This document shows positions 13,724-21,372 of a DNA stretch of 64,000 bases, one piece after another. The notes beneath the pieces are model-generated. The model ran no database searches and was not told the DNA's origin. It worked only from the letters and a program-made list of their open reading frames with translations. Within the stretch, counting starts at the first letter, position 1, and the number at the start of each line of letters is the position of its first letter. The DNA is taken from contig NZ_JALHRX010000010.1 of assembly GCF_023952475.1 (NCBI RefSeq), positions 124,001-188,000 of the forward strand, in the 5' to 3' direction. The translations under genes and the position numbers were made by a program. Source of the stretch: Cupriavidus sp. WGlv3. Lineage in GTDB: Bacteria > Pseudomonadota > Gammaproteobacteria > Burkholderiales > Burkholderiaceae.

Positions 13724-13772
13724 CCGGGCGAGGCGGGCGTGCCGGATTGCTCGGAACGCCCGCCTCGCCCGG
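13724..13772. terminator. Perfect 17-bp GC-rich hairpin after glpV
   Basis: Arms 13724-13740 (CCGGGCGAGGCGGGCGT) and 13756-13772 are exact reverse complements around a 15-base loop. No T-tract follows on either strand. It lies between the convergent glpV and the GGDEF gene, so it could end both transcripts with Rho or act as a 3' stabilising hairpin. Confidence 0.6.
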
Positions 13773-13779
13773 TCCGATC

Positions 13780-15777
13780 CTATGTCGTGAGGCCGGAGCT
13801 TTCGGCCGCCGGCGCCGCCGTCGACTGCGAGGCATAGCGCGCCTTGCCGTGCCGCTTGGCTTGATACAGCGCCATGTCGGCGTGCAGGAACAGCTCGCTC
13901 ACGGTCATGGCGTGCCGCGCATCGCGCAGGGCCGCGCCGACGCTGGCCGATGCCGCCAGCGTATGGCCGTCGATCACGAAGGGCATGCGCGCGGCCTGCA
14001 CGATGGTGTTGGCCACCGACGCCATGGCATGGCGGTCGGCAATGCCGTCAAGGATCACCGCGAATTCGTCGCCACCGATGCGCGCGACCGCATCGCCCTT
14101 GCGCACGCAGGCGCGCAGGCGTTGCGCGAATGCCACCAGCAGCTGGTCGCCGATGGGATGGCCGTGGTTGTCGTTGACCGCCTTGAAGTCGTCCAGGTCC
14201 ACCAGCAGCAGCGCCAGCGGGCAGGCGCTGGCGCCGGCGCGTGTCATGGCTTCGGCCAGGCGCCGGTCGAAGCCCTTGCGGTTGAGCAGGCCGGTCAGGT
14301 AGTCGGAGACGGTCTGCGCTTCCAGGCTGCGCAGCTTCTCGCGCTCGTGCGTGACGTTGCGCCCGAACATGTGCAGGCCGACCACGGTGTCCTGGGCATC
14401 GTTCCACGCCGGCTGGCAAGTGATTTCGATGCATTCGGTACCGTCCGCGCTTTCGCGGGTAAAGGTCACGGCCTGGCCGGTGCCGGCTTGCTGCAGGTAG
14501 GCCTGGCAGGCCAGGTATTCCTGCGTGCCCCACAGCTCGCGCAGCGACAGGCCCACGATCTGCTGCGCCGGCACGCCGTAGCGACGTGCATACGCCTCGT
14601 TGACGAAGACGTAGCGCTGCTGCATGTCGATGAAGGAGATAAAGTCCGGCACATGGTTGGCAATCGCCTCGATGCGCTTCTCGCTGGCGGCGGCGCGGTC
14701 CTTGGCGGCCTGCAGCGCGGCCTCGCGCTCCGACAGCTGCGCCACGACCTCGGCGAAGCTCGACGCCAGTTCGCCGATCTCGTCGGCGCGGCCAACCGGC
14801 AGGTCCGCCACCGCTGCCGGGTGGGTGCCGAGCTGGCGCACCGCGCGGTGCAGCCGCTGCAGCGGCGCCAGCAGCCGCCACATCACCAGCCACATCAGTC
14901 CGGCCGCGATCACCATGGTGATGGCCCCCATCACCAGCGTGCGCTTGCGCACCGTGAGCAGCGGCGCATAGGCTTCGGCCGCGGGCAGCACCGCGACCAC
15001 CTCCCAGCCGTTGGCGGCCAGCAGGTAGCGTGCGACGATCGGCTGGGTCGGCGTCAGGATCTCCAGCAGCGCGGGCGGCTGCTCGGCGCCGCAGGCTTCG
15101 CCGATGGCGCGCGCCGGTGCCAGCAGACGCGACACGTCCGGATGCATCGCATAGCGGGGATTGGGGCCGGCAGACACCAGGCAGAAGCTGCCGGTAGTGC
15201 CGACCCGGCTATGCGACAGCTCGCGCAGGAAGTTGCTGTCCGCCAGGTTCAGCACGCCGCCGACCACGCCACGCAGTTCGCCGGAGGGGCCCAGCATCGG
15301 CACCGCCAGCACCACGCCCGGTGCATTGGTCTGCTTGCCCTGGATCAGGTCCGACACCGCGAACGACTGGCCGTGCAGGACATCGCGGAAATAATCGCGG
15401 TCGTTGAGGCGCAGATGCACGCCATCCGGCACGGCGGTGCTGAACGTCAGTTCGCCGTCCGGCGAGGCCAGGAAAACGGCGTTGAAGGTGTCGGGAATGT
15501 CGATCAGGTCTTGCGCCGCCCGGCGCAAGTCCGCCGGCCTGGCCGTGGGCATGGCGGCAAACTGGCGCGCCAGCCGGTGCAGCACGGCGGCGCGGCCCTG
15601 CAGCTTTTGATCGAGCTGCTCGGCGACCATCTCGACCAGCGTGTCCTGCTGCGTCTGCAGCAGGTTCTTCAGGCTGTCATAGGCGTAATACTGGGCGTAG
15701 AGCGCGCGCAGCACGATGATCAGCGTCACCACCCCCGCCGTGGCCAACGCCATCCGATACTTCAAAGAGTGCTGCAT
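13780..15777 (-). CDS. Membrane diguanylate cyclase with Cache, HAMP, PAS and GGDEF domains
   Basis: A 665-residue signalling enzyme that should make cyclic di-GMP. Order: N-terminal membrane helix (MALATAGVVTLIIVLRALYA), a periplasmic double-Cache-like sensor (about 35-285), a second helix (TLVMGAITMVIAAGLMWLVMW), HAMP, a PAS domain around 400-480 (PDFISFIDMQQRYVFVNEAY), and GGDEF at the C-terminus. The active site is an intact GGDEF at 568-572, and the product-inhibition I-site RxxD (RKGD, 559-562) lies exactly five residues upstream, so feedback inhibition is expected. No EAL domain is present. Start is ATG 15777 with AAGAAAG upstream. The sensed ligand is unknown. Confidence 0.88.
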   Translation of the reverse strand: MQHSLKYRMALATAGVVTLIIVLRALYAQYYAYDSLKNLLQTQQDTLVEMVAEQLDQKLQGRAAVLHRLARQFAAMPTARPADLRRAAQDLIDIPDTFNAVFLASPDGELTFSTAVPDGVHLRLNDRDYFRDVLHGQSFAVSDLIQGKQTNAPGVVLAVPMLGPSGELRGVVGGVLNLADSNFLRELSHSRVGTTGSFCLVSAGPNPRYAMHPDVSRLLAPARAIGEACGAEQPPALLEILTPTQPIVARYLLAANGWEVVAVLPAAEAYAPLLTVRKRTLVMGAITMVIAAGLMWLVMWRLLAPLQRLHRAVRQLGTHPAAVADLPVGRADEIGELASSFAEVVAQLSEREAALQAAKDRAAASEKRIEAIANHVPDFISFIDMQQRYVFVNEAYARRYGVPAQQIVGLSLRELWGTQEYLACQAYLQQAGTGQAVTFTRESADGTECIEITCQPAWNDAQDTVVGLHMFGRNVTHEREKLRSLEAQTVSDYLTGLLNRKGFDRRLAEAMTRAGASACPLALLLVDLDDFKAVNDNHGHPIGDQLLVAFAQRLRACVRKGDAVARIGGDEFAVILDGIADRHAMASVANTIVQAARMPFVIDGHTLAASASVGAALRDARHAMTVSELFLHADMALYQAKRHGKARYASQSTAAPAAESSGLTT

Positions 15778-16011
15778 GATTGACTTCTTTCTTGTGCGCA
15801 CCGACCCGTTTCGCGTTCGCGCTGGCCGATCAGGACTCGCGATGGCGTGATAGGAAGGTTAGCAGAAGTCAAGCGGGATTTCGAAACTGTTTGCAACATA
15901 AATCAGCGCGGCATGTGGCGCACCATGGCCGTCCGGGCAGCCTGGCCTTAGATCCGACCGGCCCGTACGCGGCCTTTATCGAAGGGTGGGGCCGGAAGGT
16001 GGCGAGATCAC

Positions 16012-16234
16012 GGTCATCAAGGGTCCCATATGTGCATCAGCGCCACGGTGCGGGCCGCGCTCGACCACGGTTTTCGCAGCACCGTCGTTGCCGCGGCCTT
16101 GCGCCACGCGCGACCTGCCGGATCCGCTGGGTGGCCCGGCGGTGCCGGCGGCAGCTTTGCACCGCAGCACGCTCGCTGCGCTGAACGACCGGTTTGCCAC
16201 GGTGGTTGCCGATGCAGGTGCCTGGCGGCCCTGA
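16012..16234 (+). pseudogene. Frameshifted C-terminal remnant of an isochorismatase-like hydrolase
   Basis: In the 549-bp gap between the GGDEF gene and tRNA-Val. From about 16018 one frame reads QGSHMCISATVRAALDHGF then RSTVVAAA, which is the cysteine-hydrolase (isochorismatase) block around the catalytic Cys. Near 16099 the homology jumps one frame and continues CATRDLPDPLGGPAVPAA, then LAALNDRFATVVADAGAW, to the TGA at 16232-16234. Dropping a single T of the TT pair at 16099-16100 restores the expected join AAACATRDL. Homology is lost upstream of about 16012, so the first two thirds of a roughly 200-residue protein are missing. I read it as a truncated, frameshifted relic. The family call is from memory of the motif. 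Confidence 0.7.
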
Positions 16235-16292
16235 CGGCAGGGTGGGCCGGTTCCCGTATCGAGTGCCGGCAAATGAAATGAGTGCTGAAATG

Positions 16293-16321
16293 AAAAAAGC
16301 CAGCGCGAGGGCTGGCTTTTT
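16293..16321. terminator. Intrinsic terminator of tRNA-Val
   Basis: Arms AAGCCAGC and GCTGGCTT with a 6-base loop, flanked by an A-run at 16293-16298 and a T-run at 16317-16321. It works as an intrinsic terminator in either direction. Position indicates it ends the minus-strand tRNA-Val transcript. Confidence 0.85.
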
Positions 16322-16326
16322 GAAAC

Positions 16327-16401
16327 TGGTGGGTGGTACAGGGATTGAACCTGTGACCCCTGCCGTGTGAAGGCAGTGCTCTACCGCTGAGCTAACCACC
16401 C
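16327..16401 (-). tRNA. tRNA-Val (CAC)
   Basis: A 75-nt cloverleaf on the minus strand: acceptor arms GGGTGGT and ACCACCC, a D-arm with TAGCTCAGCGGTAGAGC, an anticodon loop TTCACAC giving CAC, a T-arm GGTTCAATCC, and a genomically encoded CCA. It reads the Val codon GUG, which is abundant in this GC-rich genome. It lies just downstream of dnaQ on the same strand, a position where E. coli carries a tRNA-Asp gene. Confidence 0.95.
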
Positions 16402-16489
16402 CTGTCTGCGTCGTCGTTGCCGTCGTGCAGCAGAGAAATGAGATTATGCAGAGGTTCTTGTATCTTGTAAAGCCCTTTTTAGAATTTTC

Positions 16490-17230
16490 TTAGGCGGCCA
16501 GCGTTCCGGGGGCTTCGGCAGGATCTTCCTGCCATACCGTCTTGCCGCCGCTGGCCTTGTCCAGTCCCTTCAGCAGGGCCAGATGGGCCTGCTGCTCGTC
16601 GTCCGTCGCGCGCAGTACCGGCAGGACCAGTCGGGACAGGTCGGCGGTGGTGACCACGCCGCCCTGGCCGCTGGCGCTGTCGAGCGTGTCGATCACCAGC
16701 GAATCCTGGCCGCGCGTCATGGCAAGGTAGACCTCGGCCAGCAGCTCAGCGTCCAGCAGCGCGCCGTGCAGCGTGCGGTGGGCATTGCTGATGCCGAGGC
16801 GCTCGCACAGCGCATCGAGCGAGTTGCGCTTGCCCGGGAACATCTGCCGCGCTTCGCGCAAGGTATCGATCACGTTGCCGACATACTGGCGGAACGGCGG
16901 CAGGCCGAGCAGCTGGAATTCCATGTCGAGGAAGCCCAAGTCGAACTGCGCGTTGTGGATGATCAGCTCGGCGTCCTGCACGAACTCGCGGATATCGTGG
17001 ACAACCTCGGCAAAGCGCGGCTTGTCGGCCAGGAACTCGACGGTGATGCCGTGGACCGCGATCGCGCCCTCGTCGATATCGCGCTCGGGATTGACGTAGA
17101 AGTGCAGGTGGCGCCCCGTCAGCCGGCGGTTCATCAGCTCGACGCAGCCGATTTCGATCAGGCGGTCGCCGGTGGCGGCACTCAGGCCGGTGGTTTCGGT
17201 ATCGAGAACGATTTGTCGCATGGCGGGCAT
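16490..17230 (-). CDS. dnaQ: DNA polymerase III epsilon subunit (3'-5' proofreading exonuclease)
   Basis: A 246-residue DEDDh exonuclease that proofreads for the replicative polymerase. All five catalytic positions are present: Asp10 and Glu12 in DTETTGL, the Asp in IHNAQFDLGFLD, and His and Asp in LHGALLDAELLAEVYL. The C-terminal ~60 residues form the polymerase-binding tail. Alternative starts at 17230 and 17221 both fit; neither has a strong Shine-Dalgarno. It lies 57 bp downstream of rnhA. The gloB, methyltransferase, rnhA, dnaQ, tRNA order mirrors that of enterobacteria. Confidence 0.95.
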   Translation of the reverse strand: MPAMRQIVLDTETTGLSAATGDRLIEIGCVELMNRRLTGRHLHFYVNPERDIDEGAIAVHGITVEFLADKPRFAEVVHDIREFVQDAELIIHNAQFDLGFLDMEFQLLGLPPFRQYVGNVIDTLREARQMFPGKRNSLDALCERLGISNAHRTLHGALLDAELLAEVYLAMTRGQDSLVIDTLDSASGQGGVVTTADLSRLVLPVLRATDDEQQAHLALLKGLDKASGGKTVWQEDPAEAPGTLAA

Positions 17231-17287
17231 TCTAGCGGAGCGGTGCGGGCGTTCCGCGCTTGTTGTCGGTGGTGCTGCGAGATCCGG

Positions 17288-17725
17288 TCAGCGGCCGATC
17301 GATTCGACGCCGCGGTTGGCCAGCGCGTCGGCGCGCTCGTTGCCGGGGTGGCCGTTATGGCCGCGCACCCAGTGCCACGAGATCTGGTGCGGTTGCGCCA
17401 GGGTGTCCAGCGCCTGCCACAGGTCGGCGTTCTTGACCGGCTTCTTGTCGGCGGTCTTCCAGCCGCGCGCTTTCCAGCCGGGCAGCCATTCGCTGATGCC
17501 TTTCTGCACGTACTGGGAGTCGGTATAGACGCGCACCACGCAGGGCCGCTTGAGCGCGCGCAGCGCTTCGATCACGGCCGTCATTTCCATGCGGTTGTTG
17601 GTGGTGTTCGGCTCGCCGCCGAACAGTTCTTTTTCGCTGGTGCCGGCGACCAGCACTGCGCCCCAGCCGCCGCGGCCGGGATTGCCCTTGCAGGCGCCGT
17701 CGGAGTAAATCGTGACTTCTTGCAT
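17288..17725 (-). CDS. rnhA: Ribonuclease HI
   Basis: A 145-residue type 1 RNase H that cleaves RNA in RNA:DNA hybrids. Catalytic residues are visible: Asp9 ([11 protein letters not shown]), Glu47 ([12 protein letters not shown]), Asp69 (VYTDSQYV), Asp133 (GNERADALA), with the flexible-loop His near 123 (VRGHNGH). Length is typical. The frame stays open upstream, but the homologous start [10 protein letters not shown] corresponds to ATG 17725. It lies between the methyltransferase gene and dnaQ, probably in one transcript. Confidence 0.96.
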   Translation of the reverse strand: MQEVTIYSDGACKGNPGRGGWGAVLVAGTSEKELFGGEPNTTNNRMEMTAVIEALRALKRPCVVRVYTDSQYVQKGISEWLPGWKARGWKTADKKPVKNADLWQALDTLAQPHQISWHWVRGHNGHPGNERADALANRGVESIGR

Positions 17726-17799
17726 GTGATTCCGTGGTGGCCGCCCGCGGATCGGGCGGCGCATTGAGGGCAGGGCGGAGCGCGCGCGGCCGCACCGCG

Positions 17800-18600
17800 T
17801 CAGCGTTCCCTGCCCGGGGTCTTGCCATGCGTGCCGGTGGGTGTGGCCACCGGTGCCGACACCGGTGCCAGCGCCGGCTTGGTCTTCCAGGCCGGTCCGA
17901 CCAGCCGGATATTGCGCACGCGCTTGATCGCCGAAATCATATAGACCGCGCCGAAGATCGGCCACCAGCGGTCGCCGGCCTTTTCCATGAAGGCGGCGCG
18001 CTGCAGCCAGCGGTCGGTGCGGTACGGCGGGCAATAGCAGCCGAAGCGGCCGCGGATGATATCGAAGCCGAGCAGCTTGAGCCAGTCCTTGATGCGCACG
18101 AAGCCGATCTGCTGGGCGTCGGTCGGCAGGAACGGCGTGGCGCCGAGCCGGTTCATGCCCTGGCGTGCGCCCCACAGGCTCATCGGGTTGAAGCAGGTGA
18201 CGACCACGCGGCCTTCGGGCATCAGCACCCGCGAGACTTCGCGCAGCACTTCATGCGGGTCTTCGGCGAACTCCAGGATATGGGGCAGGGTGACCAGGTC
18301 GATGCTTTGGGTATCGAACGGCAGTTCGTCGAATCGGCACAGCAGCTGGCGCGCATCCGGATGTGCGGCACGGGGCCCGTGCGGGCCGCTGGACGGATCC
18401 AGCGCCAGCGCCGAGAACGGCATCCGGTTCTCGCGCAGGGTGTCGATATAGGGCAGGCCCAGCTGGACCGCGTGGTAGCCGAAGATGTCGGTCACGGTCC
18501 GGTCGTACTGCTGCGCCTCCCAGCGCAGCATGTACTCGCCGGGCGGCGAGGCCAGCCAGTCTTCCCAGCTTACAATCGGGTGATTGGGACGATTGGACAT
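17800..18600 (-). CDS. SAM-dependent methyltransferase (YafS-like)
   Basis: A 266-residue class I methyltransferase (Methyltransf_11 type). The SAM-fold blocks are recognisable although the glycine-rich motif I is weak ([12 protein letters not shown]), followed by [22 protein letters not shown] and [21 protein letters not shown]. The C-terminal ~35 residues are a Pro/Ala/Lys-rich tail. Its place between gloB and rnhA matches the enterobacterial yafS gene; the substrate is unknown. The ATG at 18600 lies only 12 bp from the divergent gloB start and has no visible Shine-Dalgarno, so it may be leaderless or start from a promoter inside gloB. Confidence 0.82.
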   Translation of the reverse strand: MSNRPNHPIVSWEDWLASPPGEYMLRWEAQQYDRTVTDIFGYHAVQLGLPYIDTLRENRMPFSALALDPSSGPHGPRAAHPDARQLLCRFDELPFDTQSIDLVTLPHILEFAEDPHEVLREVSRVLMPEGRVVVTCFNPMSLWGARQGMNRLGATPFLPTDAQQIGFVRIKDWLKLLGFDIIRGRFGCYCPPYRTDRWLQRAAFMEKAGDRWWPIFGAVYMISAIKRVRNIRLVGPAWKTKPALAPVSAPVATPTGTHGKTPGRER

Positions 18601-18612
18601 AGGAGCATGCGC

Positions 18613-19413
18613 ATGTTGAAGGTTGAGCCGATCCCGGCGTTCCAGGATAACTATATCTGGGCCATCCACGACGGGCACTGCGCCGCGGTGGTCGATCCTG
18701 GCGAGGCCGCGCCGGTGGAGCGCTTCCTGGCGCAAAGCGGTCTGGCTCTGGGCGCTATTGTAATCACCCATCACCACGGCGATCACCAGGGCGGCGTGGC
18801 CGAGCTGCTGGCGGCGCATCCGCGCGCGCCCTCGGGTGACCCGCTGCCGGTGCTGGGGCCGGCGGGCGAGCGTATCGGCGGGCGCACCCGGGCGCTGCGC
18901 GAGGGCGACATGGCGACGCTCGAGGCGCCGGCGCTGACGCTGCGGGTGCTGGACGTGCCCGGCCACACCGCCGGCCATATCGCCTACGTCGCCGACCTGG
19001 GCGAAGCCGGCCCGGCGGTGTTCTGCGGCGATACCCTGTTCGCCAGCGGCTGCGGGCGCCTGTTCGAAGGCACGCCGGCGCAGATGCTGGCGTCGCTGGA
19101 CAAGCTGGCGGCACTGCCCGGCGACACCCGCGTCTATTGCGCGCACGAATACACGCGCAGCAATGTGCGCTTCGCGCGCGCGGTGGAGCCCGGCAACGCC
19201 GCGCTCGAGGCGTGGGAGCAGCGCGTCGAGGCGCTGCGCGCCGCGGACCGGCCGACGCTGCCGACCACCATCGCCCACGAGCGCCAGGTCAACCCCTTCC
19301 TGCGCTCGCGCGAACCGGCGGTGCGCGCCGCGGTGTCGGCCCATGGCGGCGCCACCGCGGGCGATGCGCAGGCGTTCGGCGCGCTGCGCGGCTGGAAGGA
19401 CAATTTCCGCTGA
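18613..19413 (+). CDS. gloB: Hydroxyacylglutathione hydrolase (glyoxalase II)
   Basis: A 266-residue metallo-beta-lactamase-fold enzyme. It hydrolyses S-lactoylglutathione to lactate and glutathione, the second step of methylglyoxal removal. The dinuclear metal motif THHHGDH is at residues 52-58, with further ligands in [26 protein letters not shown] and [15 protein letters not shown] at 18601-18605 favours the ATG at 18613 over 18607. The C-terminal substrate-binding domain is complete ([15 protein letters not shown]). The promoter must overlap the start of the divergent methyltransferase gene. Confidence 0.94.
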   Translation: MLKVEPIPAFQDNYIWAIHDGHCAAVVDPGEAAPVERFLAQSGLALGAIVITHHHGDHQGGVAELLAAHPRAPSGDPLPVLGPAGERIGGRTRALREGDMATLEAPALTLRVLDVPGHTAGHIAYVADLGEAGPAVFCGDTLFASGCGRLFEGTPAQMLASLDKLAALPGDTRVYCAHEYTRSNVRFARAVEPGNAALEAWEQRVEALRAADRPTLPTTIAHERQVNPFLRSREPAVRAAVSAHGGATAGDAQAFGALRGWKDNFR

Positions 19414-19519
19414 GGCCCGGCCGGGGTGCGGATAGTGGCTATGTGGAAAATCTGATTGACGCGATACGCGGTTTTTTTTAGCATCACGCAACCTTTTAGC
19501 GTCACGATTTGAGAACTTA

Positions 19520-21196
19520 ATGAAAATTGGTCGATTACTGGCGGTGGTCGCGTGCGCCGCGCTGCTTGCAGCGTGCGCCAGCACCCCCACGCCGCCTGAA
19601 GGCGCCGACGGTGCCGCGACCGCCCAGACTGCCAAGCGGGACCCGCTCAACACCCTCAGCGACAAGTCCGCGCTCTCTTCCACTTCCACCATCAATGTCG
19701 ACCAGGGCGGCCTGGACTGGCTGCGCGGCCCGTCCAACGATATCTGGGACCGGATCCGGGGCGGCTTTGCCATGACCGACCTGGAGGGCACGCTGGTCGA
19801 CGATCGCACCCAGTGGTATGCGCAGCGGCCGGAGTACATGGAACGGATGGTCGGGCGCTCGAGCCGCTACCTCTATCACATCGTCGAGGAGCTGGAACAG
19901 CGCAAGATGCCGACCGAGCTGGCGCTCCTGCCGTTCGTCGAGAGCGCCTTCAACCCGCAGGCGCAGTCCACCGCCAAGGCGGCCGGGATGTGGCAATTCA
20001 TTCCGAGCACGGGCAAGTTCTATAACCTGAAGCAGAACATGTTCCGCGACGAGCGCCGCGACGTGCTGGCCTCGACCGACGCCGCGCTCGACTACCTGGC
20101 GCGGCTCTACGACATGTTCGGCGACTGGCACCTGGCGCTGGCGGCTTACAACTGGGGCGAGGGCGCGGTGTCGCGCGCGATTGCGCGCAATCAGGCGCGC
20201 GGGCTGCCGACCGACTATGCCAGCCTGCCGATGCCCAACGAGACGCGCTACTACGTGCCCAAGCTGCAGGCGGTCAAGAACATCATCGCCAACCCGGCCG
20301 CGTACGGCGTCAAGCTGCCCGAGATCCCGGACCACCCGTACTTCGTCACGGTGACCACCTCGCGCGACATCGACGTGAACCTGGCCGCCAAGCTGGCCGA
20401 CATGTCGGTGGAGGAATTCAAGGCGCTGAACCCGTCGTTCAACCGGCCGGTGATCCTGGGCGCGTCGAACCCGCAGATCCTGCTGCCGTTCGATAACGCC
20501 GAGCGCTTCCAGTACAACCTGAATACCTATCGCGGCGGCCTGTCGAGCTGGGCCGCGGTGACGGTGGACAGCCGCGAGCGCGTCGAATCGCTGGCGGCGC
20601 GGCTGAATGTCGATGCCGACACGCTGCGCGAGATCAACAGCATCCCCAAGGGCATGCGCCTGAAGGCGGGCTCTACCGTGATGATCCCGCGCTCGGGCCG
20701 GCATGACCAGGACATCAGCGCCACCCTCGCCGACAGCGCCATGCTGGCGATGGAGCCGGACCTGCCCGATGCGCGCCGCGTGGTGGTGCGCGCCGGCCGG
20801 CGCGATACCGTGACCTCGGTGGCGCGTCGCTATGGCGTCTCGGCGGGGCAGGTGCAGTCGTGGAACAAGCTCTCCGGCACCAAGCTGGTGGCCGGGCAGA
20901 GCCTGGTGCTGATGGTGCCGGTGCGTGGCGCCGGCGCGGTGCGCGCGGCCCGTGCCGAACGCGCGGACCGGGCCGAGCGGGCCGAGCGCAGCGAACAGGC
21001 CAGCCGCAAGGAACCGTCGGGCAAGGCCGGCAAGGGCGCCAGGGTGGAGCGGGTCTCCGCCAAGGGCAAGGGCGAGGCGCGCCAGCGCGTGGTGGTCGAG
21101 GCCACGCCGCGACGCGCTGGCAAGGCGCCGGCCGTTGCCAAGGTGTCGGCCAAGCCCACCACCAAGGCCAGCGCCAAGGGCGCCAAGGCGCGCTGA
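19520..21196 (+). CDS. mltD: Membrane-bound lytic murein transglycosylase D with LysM domains
   Basis: A 558-residue lipoprotein that cleaves peptidoglycan to 1,6-anhydromuropeptides. The lipobox LAAC ends at Cys19. The SLT domain (about 110-260) has catalytic Glu141 in LLPFVESAFNPQ, then STAKAAGMWQFIPSTG and LALAAYNWGEGAV. A linker follows, then two LysM repeats at roughly 330-395 and 410-470 (VESLAARLNVDADTLREIN and VTSVARRYGVSAGQVQSWN). The last ~85 residues are an unusual Ala/Arg/Lys/Glu-rich low-complexity tail. A good intrinsic terminator follows 33 bp after the stop. It is separated from gloB by 106 bp and probably has its own promoter. Confidence 0.92.
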   Translation: MKIGRLLAVVACAALLAACASTPTPPEGADGAATAQTAKRDPLNTLSDKSALSSTSTINVDQGGLDWLRGPSNDIWDRIRGGFAMTDLEGTLVDDRTQWYAQRPEYMERMVGRSSRYLYHIVEELEQRKMPTELALLPFVESAFNPQAQSTAKAAGMWQFIPSTGKFYNLKQNMFRDERRDVLASTDAALDYLARLYDMFGDWHLALAAYNWGEGAVSRAIARNQARGLPTDYASLPMPNETRYYVPKLQAVKNIIANPAAYGVKLPEIPDHPYFVTVTTSRDIDVNLAAKLADMSVEEFKALNPSFNRPVILGASNPQILLPFDNAERFQYNLNTYRGGLSSWAAVTVDSRERVESLAARLNVDADTLREINSIPKGMRLKAGSTVMIPRSGRHDQDISATLADSAMLAMEPDLPDARRVVVRAGRRDTVTSVARRYGVSAGQVQSWNKLSGTKLVAGQSLVLMVPVRGAGAVRAARAERADRAERAERSEQASRKEPSGKAGKGARVERVSAKGKGEARQRVVVEATPRRAGKAPAVAKVSAKPTTKASAKGAKAR

Positions 21197-21228
21197 CATA
21201 ATCGCCGGCGCGACGCCGGGACAGCAAC

Positions 21229-21259
21229 AGGGGCGATGCCGTCGGCACGCCCCTTTTTT
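21229..21259 (+). terminator. Intrinsic terminator of mltD
   Basis: Arms AGGGGCG and CGCCCCT enclose a second small stem (TGCC/GGCA), followed by TTTTTT. It lies 33 bp after the mltD stop codon. Confidence 0.85.
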
Positions 21260-21372
21260 CATGTGCCGGCGCCGCCCCGTGCGGCAGCGCGCGGAAACCG
21301 TGGCCACGAGCGCCCGGGCCGGTGGCAAACTACGGGCAGATACCAACGACCGCAGACGCGGAGGAGACAGAC

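Noticed and set aside
13747..15783. A 678-codon plus-strand frame opposite the Cache/PAS/GGDEF gene
   Set aside because: It is antisense to an intact GGDEF protein with active site and I-site; composition only.
16327..16401. tRNA genes as phage attachment sites (also 59098-59174 and 60905-60981)
   Set aside because: No integrase and no duplicated tRNA 3' end were seen near any of the three tRNA genes.
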